Assembly (NCBI RefSeq): GCF_001665395.1
Contig: NZ_LZSG01000070.1
Span: 62,001 to 126,000 of the forward strand
DNA: 64,000 bases
Origin: Mycobacterium sp. 1164966.3
Lineage (GTDB): Bacteria; Actinomycetota; Actinomycetes; Mycobacteriales; Mycobacteriaceae
Direction: 5' to 3'
Shown here piece by piece: positions 52,202-61,575 of this stretch. The notes under the pieces are model-generated. The model saw only the letters and a program-made list of their open reading frames with translations, made no database searches and had not been told where the DNA came from. Each line of letters opens with the position of its first letter. Position 1 is the stretch's first letter. A program made the position numbers and the translations under genes.

Positions 52202-53476
52202 ATGTCAGATCTTTCCCGCCCGGGTCTTCCACGCACCAGCGCTGCTATTGCCGAATCCACGCGCTACGACCCGGATTCGGGCGGACATTTCGGCGGCTCC
52301 GGATGGGGTGGTCGGTACGTGCCCGAGGCCTTGATGGCGGTGATCGAGGAGGTCACCACCGCCTACGAGAAGGAGCGCGTCAACCAGGACTTCCTCGATA
52401 CCCTGGACAAGTTGCAGTCGAACTACGCCGGTAGGCCCTCGCCGCTGTATGAGGCGACGCGCCTGAGCGAGCACGCTGGCTCGGCACGCATCTTCCTCAA
52501 GCGAGAAGACTTGAATCACACCGGTTCTCACAAAATCAACAATGTTCTCGGGCAGGCATTGCTGGCGCGCAGAATGGGCAAGACCCGGGTGATCGCCGAG
52601 ACCGGGGCAGGCCAACACGGGGTGGCCACGGCCACCGCATGCGCGTTGCTCGGTCTGGACTGCATTGTCTACATGGGCGCCGTCGACACCGCTCGGCAGG
52701 CGCTGAATGTCGCACGGATGCGACTGCTCGGCGCCGAGGTCGTCTCGGTGGAGACCGGGTCGCAAACGCTCAAAGATGCGATCAACGAGGCGTTCCGGGA
52801 TTGGGTTACCAACGCCCACAACACGTATTACTGCTTCGGCACTGCCGCCGGCCCGCATCCCTTCCCGACCATGGTGCGTGATTTCCAGCGCATCATCGGG
52901 CTGGAGACACGCGCGCAGATCCAGGAACAGACCGGCAGGTTGCCCGATGCCGTGACAGCCTGCGTCGGTGGGGGATCCAACGCCATCGGGATCTTTCACG
53001 CGTTTCTCGACGACCCCGGCGTGCGGCTGGTCGGATTCGAGGCGGCCGGCGATGGCGTCGAGACTGGTCGGCACGCAGCGACATTCACCGGTGGCTCGCC
53101 GGGAGCATTTCAGGGATCGTTCTCCTACCTACTGCAGGACGACGACGGTCAGACCATCGAATCCCATTCGATCTCAGCGGGTTTGGATTATCCCGGGGTG
53201 GGTCCCGAACACGCCTGGTTGAGGGAGACCGGACGTGCCGAGTACCGGCCCATCACCGATGCCGAGGCAATGGAAGCGTTCCGGCTGTTGTGTCGCGCAG
53301 AAGGCATCATCCCCGCCATCGAATCCGCTCACGCGGTGGCCGGTGCCCTCGAACTTGGCGCAGAGTTGGGCAAGGGCGCGGTGATCGTGGTGAACCTTTC
53401 TGGTCGCGGCGATAAGGACGTCGAGACCGCCGCGAAATGGTTCGGCCTGCTGGACAAGCAATCGGATTCGACCTAA
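52202..53476 (+). CDS. trpB: Tryptophan synthase beta chain
   Basis: TrpB condenses indole with serine on PLP. The 424-residue product has GGRYVPEALM, the PLP lysine in KREDLNHTGSHKINNVLGQAL, AETGAGQHGVATA, GGGSNAIGIFHAFLDD and SAGLDYPGVGPEH. A GTG lies 3 bases upstream; ATG 52202 gives the usual MSDLS start. Its TAA shares one base with the trpA ATG. Confidence 0.96.
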   Translation: MSDLSRPGLPRTSAAIAESTRYDPDSGGHFGGSGWGGRYVPEALMAVIEEVTTAYEKERVNQDFLDTLDKLQSNYAGRPSPLYEATRLSEHAGSARIFLKREDLNHTGSHKINNVLGQALLARRMGKTRVIAETGAGQHGVATATACALLGLDCIVYMGAVDTARQALNVARMRLLGAEVVSVETGSQTLKDAINEAFRDWVTNAHNTYYCFGTAAGPHPFPTMVRDFQRIIGLETRAQIQEQTGRLPDAVTACVGGGSNAIGIFHAFLDDPGVRLVGFEAAGDGVETGRHAATFTGGSPGAFQGSFSYLLQDDDGQTIESHSISAGLDYPGVGPEHAWLRETGRAEYRPITDAEAMEAFRLLCRAEGIIPAIESAHAVAGALELGAELGKGAVIVVNLSGRGDKDVETAAKWFGLLDKQSDST

Positions 53477-54285
53477 TGACCGTCGGGCAGAGCGAAACAA
53501 GCAGGCTCGGACCGGTTTTCCGGTCATGCCGTCAGGACAATCGCGCGGCGCTGATCGGTTACCTTCCCACCGGATTTCCCGATGTGCCAACGTCGCTGGA
53601 CGCTATGACTGCCCTTGTCGAATCTGGTTGCGACATTGTCGAAGTCGGAGTGCCGTATTCGGACCCGGGTATGGACGGACCCACCATCCAGCGGGCCACC
53701 GAGGCCGCGCTGCGCGGAGGAGTCCGGGTCCGGGACACGCTGAGTGCGGTCGAGGCGATCAATAAGGCCGGTGGGCGAGCGGTGGTGATGACGTACTGGA
53801 ATCCGGTGCTGCGTTACGGGGTTGACGCGTTCGCGCGCGATCTGGCCGCGGCAGGTGGGTCCGGAATCATCACGCCGGACCTCATCCCCGATGAGGCGCA
53901 ACAGTGGCTGGCGGCATCCGACGAGCACCGGCTGGATCGAATCTTCTTGGTGGCACCGTCGTCCACGGCCCAACGTCTGGCGAGCACCGTCGAGGCGTCA
54001 CGTGGATTTGTCTACGCGGCATCGACGATGGGCGTGACCGGTGCACGCGATGCGGTGTCGGATGCCGCACCGGAGCTGGTGGGGAGGGTGAAAGCAGTGT
54101 CTGACATACCTGTTGGCGTCGGCCTGGGGGTTCGCTCGGGGAAGCAAGCCGCACAGATCGGCGGCTATGCCGACGGCGTCATCGTCGGTTCTGCGTTGGT
54201 GTCGGCGCTGACCGACGGTTTGCCGAGGTTGCGTGCACTGACGGGCGAACTCGCCACCGGTGTGCGGCAAAGGATGTCCGCATGA
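53476..54285 (+). CDS. trpA: Tryptophan synthase alpha chain
   Basis: TrpA cleaves indole-3-glycerol phosphate and channels indole to TrpB. The 269-residue barrel has LIGYLPTGFPD, CDIVEVGVPYSDPGMDGPTIQ with catalytic Glu and Asp, LITPDLIPDEA-type sequence (GIITPDLIPDEAQQW) and GFVYAASTMGVTGAR. ATG at 53476 overlaps the trpB stop; the lgt start overlaps its end by 4 bases. Confidence 0.95.
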   Translation: MTVGQSETSRLGPVFRSCRQDNRAALIGYLPTGFPDVPTSLDAMTALVESGCDIVEVGVPYSDPGMDGPTIQRATEAALRGGVRVRDTLSAVEAINKAGGRAVVMTYWNPVLRYGVDAFARDLAAAGGSGIITPDLIPDEAQQWLAASDEHRLDRIFLVAPSSTAQRLASTVEASRGFVYAASTMGVTGARDAVSDAAPELVGRVKAVSDIPVGVGLGVRSGKQAAQIGGYADGVIVGSALVSALTDGLPRLRALTGELATGVRQRMSA

Positions 54286-56720
54286 CGACGTGGCTCGCAT
54301 ATTTCCCCAGCCCGCCGCGTGGGGTATGGCACATTGGGCCACTACCCATTCGGGCCTATGCGTTGTTCATCATCATCGGCATCGTCGTCGCGCTGCTGAT
54401 CAGCGACCGGCGTTGGGCAGCGCGAGGCGGGCAACGCGGAGTGGTCTACGACATCGCGTTGTGGGTGGTGCCTTTCGGCCTGATCGGCGGTCGCCTGTAT
54501 CACCTGGCTACGGACTGGCGGACATATTTTGCTCCGGGCGGCGCGGGATTCCTTGCGGCACTGCGTATCTGGGATGGCGGCTTAGGCATCTGGGGGGCGA
54601 TAGCTCTCGGTGTTCTCGGCGGCTGGATCGCTTGCCGGCGTCGCAACATTCCATTTCCGTCCATGCTCGACGCGGTTGCCCCCGGCGTCGTTCTGGCGCA
54701 AGCGATAGGCCGATTGGGGAATTACTTCAACCAAGAGCTCTACGGTCGTGAGACGACGCTGCCGTGGGGTCTGGAGATCTTTTACCGGCGTGATCCTGCG
54801 GGATTCGTCGATGTTCATTCGCTTGACGGCGTCTCGACCGGGCAACTGGCGTTCGTCGTGCAGCCCACGTTCCTGTACGAATTGATTTGGAACGTCCTGG
54901 TATTCGTGGCACTGATTTACCTGGACCGGCGGTTCACCCTCAGCCATGGACGACTGTTCGCGCTCTACATCGCCCTGTACTGCGCTGGCCGGTTCTGGGT
55001 GGAGCTGCTTCGCGACGACGCCGCCACACACATCGCCGGGATCCGGATCAATTCGTTCACATCGACGTTTGTGTTCATCGGAGCCGTGGTCTACATCATT
55101 CTGGCGACCAAGGGCCGTGAAGAGCCTGCGATTCTGCGGGGCACCGGGCCGGTCGCCGAGAAGGCACCAGAACCTGAGCCGGTAGCCGAGCCGACGCCTG
55201 TTTCGGCGGACGCGGTGCCGACCATCGCAGCGCCAGCGGGTCCAGGAGAAGACGACAAGCTGGTTGATTTTTCCGAAGTGGCGAAGTCCGAGGAAGGTGC
55301 GGAGCCCGAAGTCGCGGAGACCGGGTCGGCCGCGGCGGCCGAGGCTGAGGTCATCGAGCCGGAGGCTATCGAGCCGCAGGCCCAGGCGGCCACGACGCCT
55401 GAGGTCGCAGAGGTTGCCCAGACCGCGCCTGAGGTGGTAGAGCCTGAAGTCGCAGAGGCAGCGGTCGCGCAGCCTGAAATGGGTGGTTGGCTGCGCAGGC
55501 TTCGGTCGCGACGGCAGGCCCAAAGTGTTGAGGCCGCGGAGCCGGAAGTTGCGCAGGCAGAAGCCGCCGAGCCGGAATCCGTGGAGCCTGAGCCCGCCGA
55601 GCCTGACGTCCTCGAACCGGACGCCGCCGAGCCTGAAGTTGGTGAGCCTGAGGCCACCGAGCCTGAAGTTGGTGAGCCTGAGGCCACCGAGCCTGAAGTC
55701 CTCGAATCAGAAGTTGCCGATGCTGGCGTTGCAGAGCCGGGGCCTGCGCAGACTGAAGTCGCGGAGGCGGGGGAGGCTACGGTCGCAGAGGCCGCGGCTG
55801 CCAAAGGCGCACAGGTCGAAGAGGTTCGGGCCGCCGAGCCTGAGGCCGAAGAGGTCGTCGCGGACGAGGAGGCACCCCCTGAAGTGGCAGCGGCTGCTGC
55901 TGCTGAACCTGAAGTTGGCGGGTGGTTGCGCAGGCTTCGGTCGCGGAGGCAGAAGGCACGAAGTGTGGAGCGCGAGCCTGAAGCCGCAGGACCGGATGTC
56001 GTCGAGCCGGGGCCCGCAGAGCCGGACGAAGTAGAGCCTGAAGCCGCTGAGCCGCAAGTTGCAGAGCCTGAAGTCGCGGAGCCTGAAGTCGCGGAGCCTG
56101 AAGTCGCGGAGCCTGAAGTCGCGGAGCCTGAAGTTGCAGAGGTCGTTGCAGCAGAGCCGGAAGCACTCAAAGGCGCCGAACCCGAAGTCGAAGAGGCCGA
56201 GCCAGAAGTCGAAGAGGCCGAGCCGGAAATCGATGAGGCGGAGGTGGAAGCAGCCGAGCTCGAGCCAGAAGCTGAGGGGTCCGAGGCCGAAGCCGAACAG
56301 GCCGAGCCAGAAACCGGAGAGTCGGAGGTGGAAGCCGCCGAGCTCGAGCCTGAAGCTGAGTACTCCGAGGCCGAAGTCGAGGAGGCCGAGCCGGAAACCG
56401 AAGTGCCGGAGGTGGAAGCCGCCGAGTCCGAACCCGTCGAGCCAGAGGCCGAGGAGGAGCATCCCGAATCGGAGGCGGCTGAAGAACCGGTCGACAAAGC
56501 GGAGGACTTCGTCGAGGAAGCCGAAGCTGACGAGAAGCCGGACACCGAAGTCGACTCAACCGAAGCCGACTCAGAAGCGCCCGCTGTTGAGAAGGCCGAC
56601 GAGGACGACGAGGACAGGGCAGCTCCGAGCTCCCCGCCGCCGACGTCGGGTACACCTGGCTCGGCCAGAGAGCGGTGGCGGCAACGAATGCGCAACTTGA
56701 GGTCGCGCTCGGGCCGATAG
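54282..56720 (+). CDS. lgt: Prolipoprotein diacylglyceryl transferase with giant acidic repeat tail
   Basis: Lgt adds diacylglycerol to the lipobox Cys of prolipoproteins. Residues ~1-275 are the enzyme: seven membrane segments and the signature GRLGNYFNQELYGRETTLPWG from residue ~143. The other ~537 residues are an Ala/Glu/Pro/Val tail of xEPEV-type repeats, with two basic islands GGWLRRLRSRRQ (nt 55482-55517 and 55920-55955) and a basic end RERWRQRMRNLRSRSG. The M. tuberculosis protein, as I recall, is 468 residues with a shorter tail. The tail is probably disordered and cytoplasmic; no function is known. Confidence 0.93.
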   Translation: MTTWLAYFPSPPRGVWHIGPLPIRAYALFIIIGIVVALLISDRRWAARGGQRGVVYDIALWVVPFGLIGGRLYHLATDWRTYFAPGGAGFLAALRIWDGGLGIWGAIALGVLGGWIACRRRNIPFPSMLDAVAPGVVLAQAIGRLGNYFNQELYGRETTLPWGLEIFYRRDPAGFVDVHSLDGVSTGQLAFVVQPTFLYELIWNVLVFVALIYLDRRFTLSHGRLFALYIALYCAGRFWVELLRDDAATHIAGIRINSFTSTFVFIGAVVYIILATKGREEPAILRGTGPVAEKAPEPEPVAEPTPVSADAVPTIAAPAGPGEDDKLVDFSEVAKSEEGAEPEVAETGSAAAAEAEVIEPEAIEPQAQAATTPEVAEVAQTAPEVVEPEVAEAAVAQPEMGGWLRRLRSRRQAQSVEAAEPEVAQAEAAEPESVEPEPAEPDVLEPDAAEPEVGEPEATEPEVGEPEATEPEVLESEVADAGVAEPGPAQTEVAEAGEATVAEAAAAKGAQVEEVRAAEPEAEEVVADEEAPPEVAAAAAAEPEVGGWLRRLRSRRQKARSVEREPEAAGPDVVEPGPAEPDEVEPEAAEPQVAEPEVAEPEVAEPEVAEPEVAEPEVAEVVAAEPEALKGAEPEVEEAEPEVEEAEPEIDEAEVEAAELEPEAEGSEAEAEQAEPETGESEVEAAELEPEAEYSEAEVEEAEPETEVPEVEAAESEPVEPEAEEEHPESEAAEEPVDKAEDFVEEAEADEKPDTEVDSTEADSEAPAVEKADEDDEDRAAPSSPPPTSGTPGSARERWRQRMRNLRSRSGR
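55260..56600 (+). repeat. Degenerate short tandem repeats encoding the Lgt acidic tail
   Basis: Codon-phased repeats dominate. A 30-base unit (EVGEPEATEP) is repeated near 55633-55692. A 15-base unit GAGCCTGAAGTCGCG is repeated almost perfectly five to six times at 56065-56140. Longer EAEVEEAEPE-type units follow. All spacing is in multiples of three. This favours length change by slippage without frame loss. Confidence 0.8.
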
Positions 56721-56779
56721 CGCCGACGAGGACACCTTTCGGTCGCCAGCAAGCCGGCCTGGTCTGGCATGCTGAAGCG

Positions 56780-57244
56780 GTGACCAGTCCGTCGCGGCGT
56801 AGTCCCGGAGAGCTCCGGTTTCAGGCGTGCAACGGCGAATGCTCAGAGCACAAACATCGTGGCCGTCGCTACAGCGCAATCGGTTCGGGCGTGCTGCTGG
56901 CCGGCGTGCTCGGTTACATCGGCTTGGTCGACCCACACAAACCGTCTTCGGTCTATCCACTGTGTCCGTTCAAGTTGCTGACCGGCTGGAATTGTCCCTT
57001 GTGTGGTGGCCTTCGGATGGTGCACGACCTGCTACACGGCGATCTCGCCGCCAGCATCAACGACAACGTCTTCGCTCTGGTCGGCATCCCGCTGCTGGTC
57101 GGGTGGATCGTGCTGCGGCGCCGCCAGGGCCGGTCGGTGCTGCCGGTCCCGGCCACGGCGACGGTCATCGTTTTGATGATCGCGTGGACGGTGCTGCGCA
57201 ACATTCCCGGCTTCCCGTTGGTCCCGACCATCCTCGGCGGCTGA
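56780..57244 (+). CDS. DUF2752 family membrane protein
   Basis: The 154-residue product has the DUF2752 core: YPLCPFKLLTGWNCPLCGGLRMVHDLLHGDLAASINDN in effect at residues ~62-100, with three cysteines in CPF and CPLCGG. Three membrane segments flank it. The GTG at 56780 (VTSPSRRSPGELRF) is my choice; the open frame extends 35 codons upstream into the lgt 3' end. It matches Rv1616 by place. Function is unknown. Confidence 0.8.
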   Translation: MTSPSRRSPGELRFQACNGECSEHKHRGRRYSAIGSGVLLAGVLGYIGLVDPHKPSSVYPLCPFKLLTGWNCPLCGGLRMVHDLLHGDLAASINDNVFALVGIPLLVGWIVLRRRQGRSVLPVPATATVIVLMIAWTVLRNIPGFPLVPTILGG

Positions 57245-57371
57245 GGAGTCCCATTAGCGGGCGACCGCCAGTCCCCAAGCCCAACGCAAGCCGGGCTGGC
57301 ACAGGTGGACGAGATTTACTGCACGGCCGCTGTCCTTTTCCTGCTCAGGCGGCCGCCGTAGGCTCGTTGCG

Positions 57372-58409
57372 ATGCTCGAGAAGTCCGAGATCCGGTTCCT
57401 TGCCCTCGACGGTCGCCGTGTGGCCTACGAGGTGCGTGGGGACGGTCCGCCACTTGTGGCTCCGGCGTGGTGGGTGAGCCACCTCGAGCTCGACTGGCAG
57501 AGCGCGGGATTTCGGCGGTTCTGGGAAGGCGTCGCCGACAAATACACGCTGATCCGCTATGACCGGCTGGGTGTCGGCATGTCGGACCGCACGGTGCGAG
57601 AGCCGGATCTGAGCATCGACGGGGAAGTCATGACGCTGCGTGCACTCATCGACGAGCTTGGGTTGGACCGCGTGTCGCTGCTCGGCGGCTCGTGTGGAAG
57701 CTGCACCGCAATCGCCTTTGCCGCAAGGTTTCCCGAGCGAGTCGACCGCCTCGTGCTTTACGGGTCATACGCCGATGGCACGGCGATTACCGCTCCGGGC
57801 GTGGCGACCGCGATCTTGGCGACGGTGCGTGCACATTGGGGACTCGGCTCGCGCCTACTCAGCAACATTTTCCTCGGTGGCGCCGACTCTGCGGAGCACG
57901 AACGTTTTGCGCGATTCCAGCGGGAGGCTGCGACCGCCGAGACCGCCGCCGAATTGCTGGGTCTCGTCTATCGCCTCGACGTTCGCGCGTATGTTCCGCT
58001 CGTCCGCCGGCCGGCGTTGGTCGTGCATCGTCGCGACGACCGCGCCGTGCCGTACTGGCTGGGCCGTGAGGTCGCGGCTGCGATTCCAGGCGCGACACTC
58101 ATCCCGCTGCAAGGGAGCGCGCACTTTCCCTGGCACGGCGACGTCGATTCCGTCGTCCGCGCGTGCCGCGAATCGCTGGCACCTGAGCCGCCACCGGATG
58201 CGGGCGAGCACGAGCCCAATCTGCTCTCCACTCGCGAGCGTGAAATCCTTGCCTGTGTCGCGCGGGGTCTGAGCGATCGCGAGATCGCGGTGCAGCTTGT
58301 GCTGAGTCCGCACACCGTTCACCGCCATGTCGCGAACATCCGCACCAAGCTGGGTCGCACCTCACGCACGGCCGCGGTCGCCGAGGCTGCGCGTCTCGGA
58401 TTGCTTTGA
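57372..58409 (+). CDS. Alpha/beta hydrolase fused to LuxR-type HTH
   Basis: The 345-residue product has a hydrolase domain (~1-270) with nucleophile elbow LLGGSCGSC (Ser), an Asp in RRDDRAVPYW and His in GSAHFPWHGD. A LuxR/GerE DNA-binding domain forms the last ~65 residues: LSTREREILACVARGLSDREIAVQLVLSPHTVHRHVANIRTKLG. The intact triad suggests that ligand hydrolysis or binding controls DNA binding, which is inference. The gene begins an island absent between Rv1616 and pyk in M. tuberculosis as I recall. It shares its fold with the cyclase-fused hydrolase two genes on. Confidence 0.88.
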   Translation: MLEKSEIRFLALDGRRVAYEVRGDGPPLVAPAWWVSHLELDWQSAGFRRFWEGVADKYTLIRYDRLGVGMSDRTVREPDLSIDGEVMTLRALIDELGLDRVSLLGGSCGSCTAIAFAARFPERVDRLVLYGSYADGTAITAPGVATAILATVRAHWGLGSRLLSNIFLGGADSAEHERFARFQREAATAETAAELLGLVYRLDVRAYVPLVRRPALVVHRRDDRAVPYWLGREVAAAIPGATLIPLQGSAHFPWHGDVDSVVRACRESLAPEPPPDAGEHEPNLLSTREREILACVARGLSDREIAVQLVLSPHTVHRHVANIRTKLGRTSRTAAVAEAARLGLL

Positions 58410-58422
58410 GATAGCCGAAAAG

Positions 58423-58443
58423 GGCCATCTGCGAAAGATGGCC
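58423..58443 (+). terminator. Hairpin after the hydrolase-LuxR gene
   Basis: GGCCATCT (58423-58430) and AGATGGCC (58436-58443) are perfect 8-bp arms around GCGAA, 14 bases after the stop. This could be a terminator, though no U-run follows. It could also be an operator for the next gene. Confidence 0.45.
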
Positions 58444-58489
58444 GCGCTGAGCGATGTGCGCGCGATGCGGCCATCCGTACGTTCGCGTC

Positions 58490-59149
58490 GTGACAAATAT
58501 CGCCAGCACCGAACTCCAGACGACTCCGCCGTCCCAAGCATGGCTGCGGATTCTCGCAATTCTGTACGACCCGTTTTGTTGGCTGGGCGAGATCGCGGGT
58601 ATGCGGGGCCGGCGACGCGCTCTCTTGGGCAACGCGCGCGGGCGCGTTGTCGAGATCGGCGCCGGGACCGGGCTCAACGTCGCCCACTATCCGGATGGAA
58701 TCGCCGAACTCGTGATCACCGAGCCCGTTGCGGCGATGCGCCGAAGGCTCACGCGTCGCCTACAGCGACATGGGCGCGCCGCACGGATCATCGACGCGTC
58801 CGCGGAACATCTACCGCTGGCCGATGCGTCAGTTGACACCGTCGTCTCCACGCTCGTGCTATGCACCGTCGATGACCCGGAAGGGGCACTCCGCGAGATC
58901 GCGCGTGTGCTCCGTCCGGATGGGCAGTTGCTGTTCATCGAACACGTGCGCGCGAGCTCGCGGTTCCTCGCGGCCTCGCAGGACAAGCTGGACGAACCGT
59001 GGCGCCATTTCGCCGGCGGCTGCCGCTGCAACCGCCCGACCCTCGAGTTGATGCGCGCCTGCGGCTTCAAGGTCGCGGCCGACGACGCCGTGTGGCGCGG
59101 CATGCCAATGATCGTTCACCCGCTGGCGGTTGGGCGGGCGACTCGGTGA
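58490..59149 (+). CDS. Class I SAM-dependent methyltransferase
   Basis: The 219-residue product has the Rossmann motifs: VVEIGAGTGLNVAHYP (motif I), ITEPVAAMRRRL, ASAEHLPLADASVDTVVSTLVLCTVDDP (motifs II-III) and REIARVLRPDGQLLFIEHVRA. This is the Methyltransf_11/UbiE-like class. I use the GTG at 58490 (TNIASTELQTTPPS); an ATG at 58454 would add 12 residues, and neither has a clear Shine-Dalgarno. The substrate is unknown. It sits between two hydrolase-fused regulators. Confidence 0.82.
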   Translation: MTNIASTELQTTPPSQAWLRILAILYDPFCWLGEIAGMRGRRRALLGNARGRVVEIGAGTGLNVAHYPDGIAELVITEPVAAMRRRLTRRLQRHGRAARIIDASAEHLPLADASVDTVVSTLVLCTVDDPEGALREIARVLRPDGQLLFIEHVRASSRFLAASQDKLDEPWRHFAGGCRCNRPTLELMRACGFKVAADDAVWRGMPMIVHPLAVGRATR

Positions 59150-59195
59150 GGGCCAGGGTGTGCCGATCCCGGAGAGCAGAGCGAGGGCGAGCCGA

Positions 59196-60545
59196 ATGAG
59201 CGACGGGCGCGTGCGGTATGCGCGGAATGGGGATGTCCGTCTCGCCTATCGAGTCTTCGGCGAAGGCGACCCAACGCTGGTCTGGGTCCCGGGCTGGGTG
59301 AGTAACGTCGACCTGTACGACGATCCGACGACACCGTTCGCTCCTCTGGTTGCGAACCTCGCCCGTAAGACGCGCTTAGTCGTCTGGGACAAGCGCGGGA
59401 CAGGACTCTCCGATCCGGTAACTCGCATTCCGCCGCTCGATGAACGCATGGACGACTTGATTGCGGTGCTCGACGCCGTGGATGCGGACCGTGCGGCACT
59501 CCTTGGCATCTCCGAGGGCGGGCCGATGAGCATCCTGTTCGCCGCAACCTATCCCGAGCGTGTGCGGTCCATGGTGCTCTACGGCACCGCGGCGCGGTTT
59601 GTGCGTGAGCCGCCGCATTTCCCCTGGGGCTTGCCGGCAAGCCAAATCGAGGCGGGCGTTGCCGTTATCGACGAGCATTGGGGCGAGGGCTTCCTGGCAA
59701 AGGCGCTGCTCGGCGACCACGCGGATGCGCCCGGCGTTCGCGAGATGCTCGGCAGAATGGAACGCGCATGCGCGAGTCCGACTATCGCGCAAAAGCTTTG
59801 GCGATCGTTGGGTGAGATTGACGTCGGAGCAATCCTGCAGTCGGTTCGGACGCCCACCCTGGTGCTGTCTCGACCGGGTGATCGGATGGTCCCGATCGAC
59901 TCGTCGCGGGCGTTGGCAGCCGCCATTCCCGGGGCGGTGTTTCGGGCGCTGCCGCCGGGCGCGCATGCGGCCTTCGACATCGACGACTCGCTCGCCGCCC
60001 AGACTCTGGCCTTTGTCTGCGGTGACACCGCCACTGCGGTGAACGAGCGGGTGCTGATGACCGTGTTGTTCACCGACATCGTCGGCAGCAGCGAGCAAGT
60101 CCGGGCTGGCGGCGACGACCGATGGTGTCATCAACTCGACGCTCATGACGAGCTGGTTGACGCGCTGCTGGCCAAGTACGGCGGCCGACGTGCGAAGCAC
60201 ACCGGCGACGGCATCTTCGCGCATTTCGACGGACCAACCAAGGCAGCTCGCTGTGCTTTGGACTTGGTTCCCGCGCTTGCCACCCGCGGCATCCGCATCC
60301 GTGCCGGCGTGCACACCGGCGAATGCGAACGACGCGGCCACGAGTGGAGCGGTACGGCGGTGCACATCGGTGCCCGGATAGGCGCGATGGCCGGCGCCGA
60401 CGAGGTTCTCACCAGTCGTACGGTGCGCGACCTCTCAGCAGGCTCGGGGCTGCGCTTTGAAAGCCTCGGTGTTCGCCACTTGAAGGGTCTTGATGAGGAG
60501 GCAGAAGTCTTCCGCGTCACTGCACGAAGGGGAGCTCTGTTCTAA
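59196..60545 (+). CDS. Alpha/beta hydrolase fused to class III adenylate/guanylate cyclase
   Basis: The 449-residue product has a hydrolase domain (~1-280): nucleophile elbow LLGISEGGPMS, Asp in LSRPGDRMVPID, His in PPGAHAAFDID. A cyclase domain (~285-445) follows: LFTDIVGSSEQ (first metal Asp), GRRAKHTGDGIFAHFDG (Lys and second Asp), HTGECERR and WSGTAVHIGARIGAM with the transition-state Arg. All key residues look present, unlike the membrane cyclase earlier in the window. The ATG at 59196 (MSDGRVRYARNGDVRLAYRVFG) is chosen over an earlier in-frame codon at 59130. Confidence 0.9.
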   Translation: MSDGRVRYARNGDVRLAYRVFGEGDPTLVWVPGWVSNVDLYDDPTTPFAPLVANLARKTRLVVWDKRGTGLSDPVTRIPPLDERMDDLIAVLDAVDADRAALLGISEGGPMSILFAATYPERVRSMVLYGTAARFVREPPHFPWGLPASQIEAGVAVIDEHWGEGFLAKALLGDHADAPGVREMLGRMERACASPTIAQKLWRSLGEIDVGAILQSVRTPTLVLSRPGDRMVPIDSSRALAAAIPGAVFRALPPGAHAAFDIDDSLAAQTLAFVCGDTATAVNERVLMTVLFTDIVGSSEQVRAGGDDRWCHQLDAHDELVDALLAKYGGRRAKHTGDGIFAHFDGPTKAARCALDLVPALATRGIRIRAGVHTGECERRGHEWSGTAVHIGARIGAMAGADEVLTSRTVRDLSAGSGLRFESLGVRHLKGLDEEAEVFRVTARRGALF

Positions 60546-60597
60546 CGGCGAAATCAGGACGCTCGCCGCATCATGTCACACCTCGTGTTGTCTTGAG

Positions 60598-61575
60598 TCA
60601 AGAAATTGGCAGGTTTTGCTGGTCGAGGTAGGCCTGTTTGGGGGTGCGGTCGTTGAGGGCTTGGTGTGGTCGGATGGTGTTGTAGATGGTGCGGAATCGG
60701 TGAGCCTCCATGTCGAGGGCATTACCGTCGCCGATGTAGCCGCGGAAGAGGTGCTCGTATTTGAGGGTGCCGAAGAAGCGCTCGATGACGCCGTTGGTCT
60801 GCGGTGATTTGATGCGGGTGCGCACGTGGCGTAGCAGTGCATCATCACCGGTGAAGGCGCTTTGGAAGGTTTGCCCGCGAAAGCAGGGGCCGTTGTCAGA
60901 GACCACGGCGATGGGGGCCGGGGCCTGGCCGATGACGTTTTCTTCGGCGTCGATGATGTCCATGACACCGCGGTCGTGACGAAGGTCATCGAGGTCGAGC
61001 AGGTGTTGGGCTTCGCTGATGGCCAGCTGCAGGCAGTGCAGAGCATCAGCACCACGTGCGGTGGGGGTGACGGTGATGGCCAGGCAGTACTTGGTGGCGT
61101 AATCAATCACCGCGCAGATGCGCCAGATGCCGCCGTTGGTGGTTTCGAATTCCGAAAAGTCGATCTGCCAGACCCGGTTGCGTTGGGTGGGTGGGTCGCG
61201 AAACACTCTGCGCCGCAGCACCGCCCAGGATTTGCGGTCAGCCCGAAAGCCTTGCGGCAGCAATAGGCCGCGACGCCGTAACGCGCGTTGCACCGAGGAG
61301 TTGGTGACCTGGTGGCCATCGGCGCGCATCATGGCGGCGATCTTGCGATATCCCCAGGCCGGCCAGGCCGCGGCGTATTTGGCGGCTAAGGCCTCCAGCG
61401 CATCCACGACCGGGGCCGGCCACGGCCCCTTGGCGGGCTGGCCGCCGCGCAGCCAGGCCCGTCGGCGCCGGTAGGTCCGTTCGGGGATGCCAGCTAGCAC
61501 GCAGAACCTCGAAACCGGCAGCCCGGCTGCCTCTCTTAGGGCTTCGAGGTCGGCGAAGGGACCTGATCGGCAAAC
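60598..61575 (-). CDS. IS3-family transposase OrfB (DDE integrase domain)
   Basis: The product has an HTH_21-like N-terminal part (GIPERTYRRRRAWLRGG, AWPAWGYRKIAAMMRADGH) and an rve-type DDE core: WQIDFSEFETTNGG (Asp), VVSDNGPCFRG (Asp), SPQTNGVIERFFGTLKYEHLF (Glu). The frame is -1 relative to orfA where they overlap, so an OrfAB fusion by programmed frameshift is expected. I give the point where family homology begins as the 5' end; no slippery site was identified with certainty. The catalytic core looks intact. Confidence 0.85.
   Translation of the reverse strand, partial: VCRSGPFADLEALREAAGLPVSRFCVLAGIPERTYRRRRAWLRGGQPAKGPWPAPVVDALEALAAKYAAAWPAWGYRKIAAMMRADGHQVTNSSVQRALRRRGLLLPQGFRADRKSWAVLRRRVFRDPPTQRNRVWQIDFSEFETTNGGIWRICAVIDYATKYCLAITVTPTARGADALHCLQLAISEAQHLLDLDDLRHDRGVMDIIDAEENVIGQAPAPIAVVSDNGPCFRGQTFQSAFTGDDALLRHVRTRIKSPQTNGVIERFFGTLKYEHLFRGYIGDGNALDMEAHRFRTIYNTIRPHQALNDRTPKQAYLDQQNLPIS

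Noticed and set aside
55260..56600. CRISPR-like repetition
   Set aside because: Repeats are codon-phased, contiguous and degenerate with no spacers of constant length; they encode the Lgt tail.
55091..56770. 559-codon minus-strand open frame rich in Ser/Gly/Ala opposite lgt
   Set aside because: It is the antisense reading of the lgt GAG-CC repeat; the composition follows directly from the repeat, and lgt, trpA and the DUF2752 gene fix the plus strand as coding.
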